DNA of 64,000 nt. Source: an uncultured Collinsella sp. Its GTDB lineage: Bacteria > Actinomycetota > Coriobacteriia > Coriobacteriales > Coriobacteriaceae. This document shows positions 42,686 through 52,100 of this stretch, in pieces; position 1 is the first letter of the stretch; the number at the start of each line of letters is the position of its first letter. Location: contig CABUHI010000007.1 in the NCBI GenBank assembly GCA_902491345.1, forward strand, positions 33,551-97,550. Reading direction: 5' to 3'. Made by a program: the position numbers and the translations under genes. The notes below the pieces were generated by a model. It saw only the letters and a program-made list of their open reading frames with translations, made no database searches and had not been told where the DNA came from.

Positions 42686-45136
42686 ATGGCCGAGCAACTG
42701 TCGCTGTTTGGTTCGCCGGAACCGGAGGAGGCTCCGGCGCTGGCACCCAATGCTGCCCAGTCCAAGCCCAAGCCCGCGCCCGAACCCATCGCCGCGTATG
42801 CGAGCGTGGTTCTCGACATTCCCACCCGTGCGCTGTCCGAGCCGTTTGCCTACGGCATTCCGCAATCTCTTGCCAACGAGGCTCAGATCGGGTCTACGGT
42901 TCTGGTCCACTTTGGCAACCGTGCGGCCGCGGGCTACATCGTCGACATCGCGCCCGAGCTGGCCGACCTGCAAGGTAACGACGCTCTCGATCCCGCGCGT
43001 ATCAAGCCTATCGAGGCTATCCTCAGCAAACCGCTCTTTACCGCCGAGGCTGCCCGTATCGCACGCTGGATGAGCCGCGAATATGTCGCAACGCTTTCCG
43101 AGTGCCTGCGCCTGTTCTTGCCTCCGGGCGGCAGCCCGCGCGTGGTCAAGGGTGACGACGGCGTGTGGACGGTTGAACGTCCCGCCGTCAAGCCAATCCA
43201 AAACCGCTGGGTCATGCTCACGCCCGAGGGTTTCGGCTATACGCCGCCCAAGACTGCAGTTCGTCAGCGTCAGCTCATTGAGGCGCTCCAGTGCGGCCCG
43301 GTCACGACGCGCGACCTCAACCTTCTCTATAACAGCATGTCGGCGACCATCAAGTCGCTCGAAAAACGCGACGTCGTGGTTGTGGAGGAGCGCCGCGCCT
43401 GGCGTGGATGCAGCGAGCAGACCACGCTGTCCTCGGCAAGCGGCAAGGCGCCGGTCGCACTTACCAACGGCCAGCAGCAGGCGCTCACGCAGATTGAGCG
43501 CGCCCGTCTTGACGCCCACGGAGACGTGGTCCTTGTCGACGGCGTCACCGGCTCCGGCAAAACCGAGGTCTACCTCTCAGCTATCGAGCGCGTGCTCGCG
43601 GCCGGTCGCTCGGCCTGCGTGCTCGTGCCCGAGATCTCGCTGACGGCCCAAACCGTCGGCCGCTTCCGCTCGCGCTTTGGCGAGACGGTCGCCGTGTTCC
43701 ATTCGCGTCTTTCGGCCGGCGAGCGTCTGGACCAGTGGGATATGGTCGCCAGCGGTGCGGCCCGCGTGGTCGTCGGCGCCCGCTCGGCGCTCTTTTGCCC
43801 GCTTGACGACTTGGGCCTTATCATCATTGACGAGGAACATGAGACCAGCTACAAGCAGGGCTCCAGCCCGCGCTACCACGCGCGCGAGGTAGCGGCCGAG
43901 ATGGCGCGTCGCTATCGCTGCCCACTCGTGTTGGGCTCGGCCACGCCTTCTGCTGAGGCCCTCGACCGCTGCCGCCGCGGCACGTATAACGGTGCCACCT
44001 GGACGCGCGTCGAGATGCCCGAGCGCCCGGGACACGCCGTGCTGCCGACTGTCCGCATTGCCGACCTGCGCCGCGAGTTCGCGCACGGTAGCCGCTCCAT
44101 GTTCTCTAAACCTCTGATGGAAGGCCTGGAGCGTGTGGTCGAGCGCCGCGAAAAGGCCGTGTTGCTGCACAACCGGCGTGGCTTTGCGCCCTTCCTGATG
44201 TGCCGCGAGTGCGGATGTGTCCCCACGTGCAACCACTGCTCCACCGCGCTCACGTACCACGAGCGCACGCACACGCTGCAGTGTCACACCTGCGGTTCGT
44301 CCTGGCGCGTGCAGCCGTATCCCGCGCCCACGAGCCGTTGCCCCAAATGTGGCAGTCGCTACCTGGCAAAAATGGGTATGGGCACTCAGCAGATCGAGGA
44401 CGCACTGCACCAGATGCTTCCCGAGGACGTCGCCATTATTCGCATGGATGCCGATTCCACGCGCGGCAAGGATGCGCACAAAAAGCTGCTCGAGCAGTTC
44501 GATGCCGCCGATTGTGCGGTGCTGCTGGGCACCCAGATGATCGCCAAGGGCCTCGACTTTCCCGAGGTTACGCTCGTGGGCGTGGTCAATGCCGACTTTG
44601 CCCTCAAGCTGCCGGACTTCCGCGCAGGGGAGCGCGCCTACGATCTGCTGGAGCAAGTCGCCGGCCGTGCCGGTCGTGGTGATCGCCCCGGCGAGGTCAT
44701 CATCCAGACCTACCTTCCCGATGACCCGGTCATTCGCGCCGTCGCTGAACATGACCGTTCGATCTTTACCGACCACGATCTTGATCAGCGCCGCGACGCG
44801 CTGTACCCGCCGTTTGTTCGCCTGGTCAACATCTTGGTGTGGTCGGCGAACCGAGATGACGCGCAGGACTACATCGCGCGCATCGCAAAGCTCCTCAAGC
44901 GCCGCTGGCATGCTGCCGCGCCAGACTTTTTGCGGGCGGGGAGTGCCGTGCCGCAGGTGCTGGGCCCGGCTTCGTGTGTAATCGAGAGAGCCAAGGACCG
45001 TTACCGCTTCCGTCTGCTTGTGAAGTCGCCCGTGGGGTACCATGTCTCTGATGATATCGACGCCTGCCTCAAAGAGGCGGGCTCCATGCGCGGCGTGAGC
45101 GTGAGCGTTGACGTCGATGCCTATGATTTGATGTAA
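42686..45136 (+). CDS. priA: Primosomal protein N' (replication restart helicase PriA)
   Basis: 816 residues. Superfamily 2 helicase that reloads the replisome at stalled forks. N-terminal DNA-binding domain, P-loop VDGVTGSGKTEVY, DEEH box (LIIIDEEHETSYKQ), and the two zinc-binding clusters (CRECGC..CNHC and CHTCG..CPKCG), then a C-terminal helicase lobe with LLGTQMIAKGLDFP. ATG 42686 is chosen; ATG 42668 would add six residues. A GGGAGG lies about ten bases upstream. Confidence 0.96.
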   Translation: MAEQLSLFGSPEPEEAPALAPNAAQSKPKPAPEPIAAYASVVLDIPTRALSEPFAYGIPQSLANEAQIGSTVLVHFGNRAAAGYIVDIAPELADLQGNDALDPARIKPIEAILSKPLFTAEAARIARWMSREYVATLSECLRLFLPPGGSPRVVKGDDGVWTVERPAVKPIQNRWVMLTPEGFGYTPPKTAVRQRQLIEALQCGPVTTRDLNLLYNSMSATIKSLEKRDVVVVEERRAWRGCSEQTTLSSASGKAPVALTNGQQQALTQIERARLDAHGDVVLVDGVTGSGKTEVYLSAIERVLAAGRSACVLVPEISLTAQTVGRFRSRFGETVAVFHSRLSAGERLDQWDMVASGAARVVVGARSALFCPLDDLGLIIIDEEHETSYKQGSSPRYHAREVAAEMARRYRCPLVLGSATPSAEALDRCRRGTYNGATWTRVEMPERPGHAVLPTVRIADLRREFAHGSRSMFSKPLMEGLERVVERREKAVLLHNRRGFAPFLMCRECGCVPTCNHCSTALTYHERTHTLQCHTCGSSWRVQPYPAPTSRCPKCGSRYLAKMGMGTQQIEDALHQMLPEDVAIIRMDADSTRGKDAHKKLLEQFDAADCAVLLGTQMIAKGLDFPEVTLVGVVNADFALKLPDFRAGERAYDLLEQVAGRAGRGDRPGEVIIQTYLPDDPVIRAVAEHDRSIFTDHDLDQRRDALYPPFVRLVNILVWSANRDDAQDYIARIAKLLKRRWHAAAPDFLRAGSAVPQVLGPASCVIERAKDRYRFRLLVKSPVGYHVSDDIDACLKEAGSMRGVSVSVDVDAYDLM

Positions 45137-45154
45137 CAACCCGAAAGGATGGCC

Positions 45155-45691
45155 ATGGAAGCCAACGGAATCGTACTGTCGCCTGACCCTCGTCTGCGCC
45201 AGGAGTGCGCCGTCATCGAGGAGATCACCCCGGCGATCGAGGCGCTTGCCGAGAAGATGAAGAAGATGATGTTCGAGAACGGTGGTTGCGGCCTTGCTGC
45301 TCCGCAAATCGGCGAGCTCATTCAGCTCGTCACCATCGACTGCGACTACAGTGACAAGAACGACTACGATCCGTACGTGCTCATCAATCCCGTCATTGTT
45401 GAGCAGAGTGACCATCTGGTGCCGTTTAGCGAGGGCTGCCTTTCCATCCCTGGCATTAGCTGCGAGATCGAGCGTCCCGATCATGTCGTGGTCGAGGCGT
45501 ACGACTTGAACGCCAACCTGATTCGCTATGAGGCTTCGGGTGACCTGTTCTGCGTGTGCCTGCAGCACGAGATCGATCACCTGCACGGTAACACCATGTT
45601 CGAGCGACTGAAGCCGATGCAGAGGATCAAGGCCGTCAAGGAGTACCAGGACGCCCTGGCCCGCGGCGCTCGACCGGGCGAGACCGAGTAG
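45155..45691 (+). CDS. def: Peptide deformylase
   Basis: 178 residues. Removes the formyl group from nascent proteins. The three family motifs are intact: GCGLAAPQIG, EGCLSIPG with the metal-binding cysteine, and QHEIDHLHG with the catalytic glutamate and two metal histidines. ATG 45155 follows AAAGGA by five bases; ATG 45149 overlaps that site. Gene order priA-def-(palindrome)-fmt-rsmB is a common housekeeping arrangement. Confidence 0.96.
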   Translation: MEANGIVLSPDPRLRQECAVIEEITPAIEALAEKMKKMMFENGGCGLAAPQIGELIQLVTIDCDYSDKNDYDPYVLINPVIVEQSDHLVPFSEGCLSIPGISCEIERPDHVVVEAYDLNANLIRYEASGDLFCVCLQHEIDHLHGNTMFERLKPMQRIKAVKEYQDALARGARPGETE

Positions 45692-45699
45692 GTCCCCTC

Positions 45700-45801
45700 G
45701 TCCCCGGTGCTGAGCGCCCACATATCATCCCGTGCTCTATCATTCTCGCTTTGCTGCGAAACTGCGCGCGGGACGATATGTGGGCGCTCAGCACCGGGGA
45801 C
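45700..45801. repeat. Long palindrome directly after def
   Basis: Perfect 27-base arms (45700-45726 and 45775-45801; GTCCCCGGTGCTGAGCGCCC and so on) around a 48-base loop that carries TCGCTTTGCTGCGAAA, 15 of 16 bases identical to 39369-39384. Starts eight bases after the def stop. Confidence 0.85.
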
Positions 45802-45834
45802 TGCGTTGTTCTGGCTCGGTTCGCCCGGGTGCCG

Positions 45835-46067
45835 TTGGGCCAGGGAGGGGCGTCTTCGCTGATAATTGCTTTGCTGAAAGAGCTGCTTTTATTGCGGCTC
45901 TTTCTTTGGTTTTGGGTATATTTGTTCTTGTTGAATTGTTATTGCGGATGGGCTGGGTACTTGGCTTTCCGCTGTTATTTGTAGCCGTCTCGGCTTTGGT
46001 TGAGAGGAGACGATCTTTATGCGTATTGTGTTTATGGGTACGCCCGATTTTGCTGTGCCTTCGCTGA
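45835..46067 (+). other. Possible remnant or small membrane-protein frame before fmt
   Basis: The stretch from about 45835 is open in one frame and would encode two hydrophobic helices (AAFIAALSLVLGIFVLVELL and GWVLGFPLLFVAVSALVE) with a basic end. The frame runs out of the palindrome, has no good start or ribosome site, and overlaps the start of fmt. It may be a decayed gene or simply T-rich leader DNA. Confidence 0.2.
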
Positions 46068-46939
46068 CTTCGCTTGTTGAGGCTGGTAATGAGATTGCGC
46101 TTGTTGTTACTCGTCCCGATGCTGTTCGTGGGCGTGGTAAAAAGTTGGAGCCGTCTCCTGTTAAGGCTAAGGCGCTTGAGCTGGGGTTGCCGGTTATTGA
46201 GGCTAATCGTATGACGCCTGAGGTCGTTGAGGCGCTTAAGACTGCCCAGGCTGACATTTTCTGTGTGGCTGCCTATGGTTGCATTTTGCCGGATGACGTG
46301 CTGCATATGGCGCCGCTTGGTATTGTGAATGTTCATGCGTCCTTGCTGCCTCGTTGGCGTGGGGCTGCTCCTATTCAGCGTGCGATTCTCGCTGGTGATG
46401 AGGTTGCTGGCGTTTCTATTATGCGTATTGGACATGGCGTTGATACCGGCGCTTATTGTGCCCAGGCGTCTACGTCTGTTGCCGGTAAGCATGCCGATGC
46501 GCTCACGATGGAGCTTGGTGAGCTTGGCGGTAAGTTACTTGCCGATACGCTTCTCTCGCTTGCCGATGGTTCGGCTGTTTGGACTGAGCAGGATGAGTCG
46601 CTTGTCACTCATGCTGCCAAGATTTCCAAGCAGGAGATGCGTCTGGATCCGCAGATGGCTGCGCTCGATTGCGTGCGCCACGTGCTCGCTTCGTCCGATA
46701 CCGCACCCGCCCGTTGCGTGATTGCCGGCAAGTCGGTTCGCGTGCTCGATGCCACGCCGGCCGATGTGTTGCTTGGCGAGGGCGCTGTTGCCGTCAAGAG
46801 TAAGCGTGTTTACCTGGGCCTTTCCGATGGCGCGGTTGAACTGGTCGAGGTTAAGCCCGATGGCAAGCGTGCCATGGCTGCTTCTGCCTGGGCTGTCGGC
46901 CTGCAGGGTGCCGAACTTAGGTGGGGTGTACTGTCATGA
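46019..46939 (+). CDS. fmt: Methionyl-tRNA formyltransferase
   Basis: 306 residues. Formylates initiator Met-tRNA, the partner reaction of Def. MRIVFMGTPDFAVPSL start, the catalytic NVHASLLPRWRGAAPIQRAI motif and VDTGAYCAQ are intact. ATG 46019 follows AGGAG. The first two thirds use many T-ending codons (GTT, GCT, CGT), whereas the last third and the flanking genes prefer C-ending codons; the leader before it is also T-rich. Confidence 0.96.
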   Translation: MRIVFMGTPDFAVPSLTSLVEAGNEIALVVTRPDAVRGRGKKLEPSPVKAKALELGLPVIEANRMTPEVVEALKTAQADIFCVAAYGCILPDDVLHMAPLGIVNVHASLLPRWRGAAPIQRAILAGDEVAGVSIMRIGHGVDTGAYCAQASTSVAGKHADALTMELGELGGKLLADTLLSLADGSAVWTEQDESLVTHAAKISKQEMRLDPQMAALDCVRHVLASSDTAPARCVIAGKSVRVLDATPADVLLGEGAVAVKSKRVYLGLSDGAVELVEVKPDGKRAMAASAWAVGLQGAELRWGVLS

Positions 46940-48336
46940 GCAAGTTGTCTCCAGCGCGCAAGCTTGCGCTCGATGTGTTGATGGAGGCCGATCGCCGCGG
47001 TATGTACGCACGCGACGTGTTGTCTTCCCGTGCTTCCGCCAAGGCCATTGACCAGCGCGATTCCGCTTTCGCCGCGCGTTTGGCACTCGGTGTTGCCGCC
47101 ACGCAGGGCATTTTGGATGAGTTGCTCGATCAGTTTTTGGATAAGCCCAAAAAGGTCGCGCCGCGCGTTCGCATGGCGCTTCGCATCTCGGCCTTTGAGA
47201 TGCTCTATCTGCATACGCCGGGCCGCGTTGCCGTGAGTCAGGGTGTTGAGCTGGTGCGCAGCGGTGCTAAGTCTGCCGCTGGCCTGGCTAACGCGGTGCT
47301 GCACAAGGTAGCGGACAACGTTGAGGACTTTGCCACGGCATCCGACGTGGATGAGTCCGAGCGCCGTTTGGTTCGACTTTCGCGTTTGATGGGTCTTCCT
47401 CGCTGGCTGTGCGCTCGTATTATGGCCTCGTTCGATACGCCCGAGGGCGCGCTCAACTTTGCCGGCAATCTGGCCCCCGCGCCGCTCGCTTTGCATGAGA
47501 ACGCGTTTGCGACCAAACCCGACCTGTACATTTCGCAGCTCGTTGCGCCTGTCTTCCCGGGCTGCCATGCTCCTGTCGATGCACAGGTCACGGTTGCATC
47601 CGGCGTTTTTGAACGCGCTGCTGCCGTTGCCTCGGACCTCAACGCTCAGCTTATCGCTACTGCGGCGACGCGTCCTGGGCGTTGCCTGGAGATTGGTGCC
47701 GGCCGCGGCACCAAGACCTATGTGATGATGTGCCAGGCCAAGCGTGCCGGGTACGAGAGTCAGCATACCGCGCTCGATCTGCACGATCGCAAGTGCGATC
47801 AGAATCTCGCGCGCCTGCATAAGGCGGGTATTACGGGTGTTCGTACGGTGTCGGGCGATGCCTGCGAGCTCAATGAGGTGCTTACGTCCTTTGATGCGAT
47901 GCTCGGCGAGCCTGCCCTGTTCGACACGGTGTTTATCGATGCGCCGTGCTCTGGCACCGGCACCATGCGCCGCCACCCCGAGATTCCCTGGCGTCTGACC
48001 GAGAAGGACGTTACGACCGAGCTGCCCCGCCTGCAGCTGACGATGCTCAAGGAAGCAGCTGAGCGCGTGGCTGTCGGCGGTGAGCTTATCTATGCCACCT
48101 GCTCGGTTTTTGACGAAGAGAACACGCAGGTCGTGGATGCCTTCCTGGCCTCTCCCGAGGGCTCCGGCTTTACCGTGGCGCCGCTCTCCGAAGCCCAGAT
48201 TCTTCAGCTCCCCGAGTATGACCACGCCAAGAGCCTCGTCACCCTGCGCCAAAACGCTCGAGGCCTCTTCCAAAGCGTGCCGGTAAACGCTGACTCCTAT
48301 GACGGCCACTTCTGCGCCCGCCTGGTCCGCAAGTAA
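46936..48336 (+). CDS. rsmB: 16S rRNA m5C967 methyltransferase (NusB-RsmB type)
   Basis: 466 residues. N-terminal NusB-like RNA-binding domain (about 1-140) and C-terminal SAM-dependent methylase with SAM loop LEIGAGRGTKT, DAPCSGTGTMRRHPEI, and the second catalytic cysteine in YATCSVFDEEN. The glycine-rich loop reads GAGRGTK, normal for this family. ATG 46936 overlaps the fmt stop (ATGA), so the two are translationally coupled. Confidence 0.94.
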   Translation: MSKLSPARKLALDVLMEADRRGMYARDVLSSRASAKAIDQRDSAFAARLALGVAATQGILDELLDQFLDKPKKVAPRVRMALRISAFEMLYLHTPGRVAVSQGVELVRSGAKSAAGLANAVLHKVADNVEDFATASDVDESERRLVRLSRLMGLPRWLCARIMASFDTPEGALNFAGNLAPAPLALHENAFATKPDLYISQLVAPVFPGCHAPVDAQVTVASGVFERAAAVASDLNAQLIATAATRPGRCLEIGAGRGTKTYVMMCQAKRAGYESQHTALDLHDRKCDQNLARLHKAGITGVRTVSGDACELNEVLTSFDAMLGEPALFDTVFIDAPCSGTGTMRRHPEIPWRLTEKDVTTELPRLQLTMLKEAAERVAVGGELIYATCSVFDEENTQVVDAFLASPEGSGFTVAPLSEAQILQLPEYDHAKSLVTLRQNARGLFQSVPVNADSYDGHFCARLVRK

Positions 48337-48340
48337 CTAC

Positions 48341-48411
48341 TAAGTTGCGGTGAAATAGGGATTGAATAGCGGCTTCTATCCGCCAAACAGTCCTTATTTC
48401 ACCGCAACTCA
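48341..48411. repeat. Dispersed palindromic element, family 1, after rsmB
   Basis: TAAGTTGCGGTGAAATAGGG left arm (from 48341) and CAGTCCTTATTTCACCGCAA right arm (from 48388). Four bases after the rsmB stop. Confidence 0.85.
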
Positions 48412-48497
48412 GAGGTCATGCATGTGGAGATCGCAATAGCGGTAAAGAGTGGGAAAAAATGGCCCTGTTTCATACTTGCTGCTATCAAAAGTAGGGC

Positions 48498-48627
48498 GGA
48501 TTACGGGGCTAGATCGGTGATGCCCGACCACAGCAAAAATGGCCTAAATAAAACCGCAGGTAGATTGCTTGTTGAAATTTGCAAATTACCGGAATGGATA
48601 GAGGTTGTCAATTCAGCCCCGTAATCC
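48498..48627. repeat. Degenerate inverted repeat element between two family 1 copies
   Basis: Perfect 13-base arms GGATTACGGGGCT (48498-48510) and complement (48615-48627), with weaker complementarity continuing outwards to about 48465 and 48660. The 16-mer GTCAATTCAGCCCCGT (48607-48622) also occurs in the hairpin at 63880 (63933-63948). A 68-codon ORF across it is not credible. Confidence 0.6.
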
Positions 48628-48683
48628 GGTAGAGTTTTGAAATGTTGCAAACTTAGCATCAGCCCGAAATCCGATTTAAAGAA

Positions 48684-48752
48684 AAGTTGCGGTGAAATAG
48701 TTCCTGTTTGGCCTTTGGATGGGCTGATCCAGGAACTATTTCACCGCAACTC
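48684..48752. repeat. Dispersed palindromic element, family 1, before the zinc-ribbon gene
   Basis: 23-base arms: AAGTTGCGGTGAAATAG plus TTCCTG (48684-48706) and the exact complement (48730-48752). The TTCCTG/CAGGAA end differs from other copies but remains paired. Confidence 0.9.
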
Positions 48753-48785
48753 ATCAGGGAACCTGGGTGGCAGGACCGCTTGTCT

Positions 48786-49022
48786 CTAGTGGTTATGCGG
48801 GCAGTTGGCGCAGCAGCCGCTTGTGGCGTTGGTGCTGGAACCACCGCTTCGCTGGTCGGTGTTGTAGAAGCCGCTGCCCTCAAACTTGATGCCGCTGGCC
48901 GAGAACGTCTTGGCCGCCGGAGCGCCGCAGCTGGGACACACGACCTCGGGGGTCTCGGACATGGGATGCTCAACCTCAAACACGTTGCCGCAGCTCGAGC
49001 ACTTGTAATCGTAGCGCGCCAT
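48786..49022 (-). CDS. FmdB-family zinc-ribbon protein
   Basis: 78 residues. MARYDYKCSSCGNVFEVEH followed by CPSCGAPA gives two CxxC pairs of a zinc ribbon (residues 8-11 and about 29-32), the FmdB family pattern. A short Cys/His-rich end (GCCANCPHNH) is a second possible metal site. ATG 49022 follows AAAAGGAAG. Function of the family is unknown; a regulatory role is only suggested. Confidence 0.85.
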   Translation of the reverse strand: MARYDYKCSSCGNVFEVEHPMSETPEVVCPSCGAPAAKTFSASGIKFEGSGFYNTDQRSGGSSTNATSGCCANCPHNH

Positions 49023-49110
49023 AATACTTCCTTTTCAGCACAAAGCGGGCAGATCGCTCTGCCCGCATAAATTCAAACAGCTGTAACTGTACCCTATATC
49101 GGGGGTTTTA

Positions 49111-52100
49111 TCACGCTTCGCCCCAGAATCTATGGGTGTTGCGCAGGAGCTGTGCAGTTTTGCCCTCGGCGGCCGCAACGTCGGCCTCATCGGCCTGCCA
49201 GGTCCAGTTGCCCGTGGCGACACCCGGCACGTTCATGCGCGCATCGTCGCCTAGCCCCAGGATGTCCTGCAGCGGCATCATCACCAGTGGGGCATCGCTT
49301 GCTAGCGCGTCGTCCATAAGCTTGGCCGCCACCTCAACACCGCTCGGTTCGTCGCCGCCCGCGAAGGAGCGCGTGCACCAACCGGTGAGCGTCGACGTAT
49401 CGTGTGTCGAGGTGTACAGAATCTTGCCCGGCGTGGGATGCACGCCGCAGCGGACGTCGTAATCGCTAAACTCCAGCACGTCCATGCCGGGGAAGCCGCA
49501 GGTCGAAGCCATAGCGCGAACGCCGGGCGTCAGGTAGCCTAGGTCCTCGGCGATAAAGTTGAGCGGCCCCAGCTCGTCGTATGCGGCCTGGAACAGGTCC
49601 TTGCCCGGACCCGCGAGCCAACGGCCATCGGCGCAAGCCTTGCCTGCGGGAATGCTAAAGTAGCTATGGAATCCCAGGAAGTGGTCCAGGCGCACGCGGT
49701 CGTAGAGCGAGAACGCGCGACGCAAACGGTCCATCCACCAGCGGTAGCCGTTCTCCTTCATGTGATCCCAACGGAAGGTGGGGTTGCCCCACACCTGGCC
49801 CTCGGGCGCAAAATTGTCGGGCGGCGCGCCAGAAATCTCAATCGCCTTACCGGTATCGGACAGCCAGAAGTTCTCGGGCTCGCTCCATGCATCGGCCGAA
49901 TCGTCCGAAACATACATGGGAATATCGCCGATGACCTCGATGCCCTTCTTGTGCGCATAGTTCATGAGCTCGCACCAGGCCAGGTCAAAGCGGTACTGCA
50001 TGTACGCCTGCAGCTCTGCCTCGTCGTGGAAACGCTTGTCATCGATCAGATGCTCGTTGTAGCGCGCGACATCGGCCGGCCAATCGTGTCGCGATTCGCC
50101 TTCAAAGTACTTCTTGACGGCCATGTAGACGCAGTATTTCTCGAGCCAATCGGCGTTGCGATGCTTAAACGCCGTGTAGAGCGGGTCTGCATCCTCACCG
50201 CCACGAGCTTTCCAAGTCTCAAAGTCGGCCGCCAGCTCCTCTTGGCTTTCGGGCAGCAGGTCAATATTGCCCGCAAAGGCCGAAGGCCCAGCGTAAGGGG
50301 AGCGGAAGAAGTCCGTCGGGTTGACAGGCAGAACCTGCCAGTAGCGCATGCCCATAGCGGCCAGATGGTCGATAAAGCGACGCGTGGGTGCACCGATCGT
50401 GCCGGGCTTGCCGTCGTCGGTGGGCACCGAGGTGATATGGCACACGACGCCCGCGCCGTGATCGAGCGGCTCCTGCAGGCGCTGCTCGGCATGGTGATAG
50501 ATGATCGACGAGCCTAGCGGATACAGATCGAGCGTGACCGTACCATTGTGAATCTCGCGCTCGTGACCGCTAATCACGTCACTTGCACATTCGCCGAGCG
50601 CCGGAATCGTCACGCGGTGCGAATTGCGCAGGCTGCGGTTGATGATAACCGTCGCGGATTCGCCATTCTTGCCCGTGCGGTTGTATGCCAGCACCTCGTC
50701 GTTGAGCGCGAAGGCCTTGATCTCGCCATCGACCATAAAGGGCAGCGCGCGGCGCACAGCAGATGCGTTCTTAACGATGGCTAGCGTATCGAAGTCGTGG
50801 AGTTGGTCCTTGGTCGGCAGGGTGCGGCGGTTGCCCGGATCGGTGAGGCCCTCCAAGCCGTACTCATCGCCATAATAGATCGAGGGCACGCCCGGGAAGG
50901 TCATCTGCATGAGCGTTGCCAACCAAAAACGGCTCTTGGCCAGGCCCATAGAGTTCTCGTCCAGGCGCCACTTGCTGCGCTCGCTCTCGGGCAGCTGCGA
51001 CTCGTCGGGGCCGCCGCCGAGCTCCGAGATGATGCGCGGACGGTCGTGGCTCGAGAGCAGATTGAGTGCGCAGGCCAGTGCCTCGCGCGGATAGTTCTCG
51101 CGCAGGGTTTCGATATCCTCGGCTGCCTGGTAGGCGTTCTTGTAGCCCATCAAAAAGCCGATGACCATGTCACGGAAGGGGTAGTCCATAGCAGAGTCGA
51201 GCTCGGAGCCCAGCAGATAGCGGCGCAGATGGCCATAGCTGATCTTGTTGGAGGCGTCCTCCCAGACTTCGCCGAGCAACAGTGCATCGGGCTTTTCGGC
51301 AACTACGGCCTTTTTGATCTCGGCTAGGAAGTCGTCGGAAAGCTCGTCAGCGACGTCCAGGCGCCAACCATGGGCACCGGCGCGTAGCCATTTGCGGATC
51401 ACGCCGTCCTTGCCCAGGAGCCTCTCGCGCACCAGCTCGGACTTCTCGTTGATGGCCGGCATATTGCCCACGCCCCACCAGCAGTCGTACGAGCCGTCCT
51501 CGTGGAAGGTAAACGCATCACGCCACGGTGAATCCTCGCTCTGCCAGGCACCCACGCCCGGGTAGTTGCCGTAGCGGTTGAAATAGATCGAGTCGTCGCC
51601 CGTGTGGTTGAAGACGCCGTCCAGGATGATGGAGATGCCCAGCTTCTCGGCTGCCTGGCACAGCTCGGTAAAGTCCTGCTCGGTGCCCAGGATCGGGTCG
51701 ATCTTGGTGTAGTCGGCCGTGTCGTAGCGGTGGTTGCTTGCGGCTTCGAAAATGGGGTTGAGGTAGATGGCTGTAAAGCCTAGCTCGGCGATGCGGGGCA
51801 GGTCTTCCTGGATGCCCTTGAGCGAGCCGCCGTAGAAGTCCCAGGTCTTGATGGAGCCGTCCTCGGCGCGCTCGTACACGGGCGGCTCGTTCCAGTCCTC
51901 GACCATCCGGCGCTGAATGCCCTTGCGCGGTTTTTCGAGTTCGGCCATTGTGCGCTCGCGCCAATGCTCGTCACGGGCGTATCGGTCGGGGAAGATTTGG
52001 TAGACCATGCCGCGCTCGTACCAAGTGGGGCGGTTCTCGCGGTGCTTATAGACGGTAATCTGGAAGGACGGCACCTCGGCGTAGTCGTAGGTTACGCCCT

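Noticed and set aside
48418..48624. 68-codon ORF between two palindromes
   Set aside because: It spans a degenerate inverted repeat, has no ribosome site and shows no protein-like pattern.
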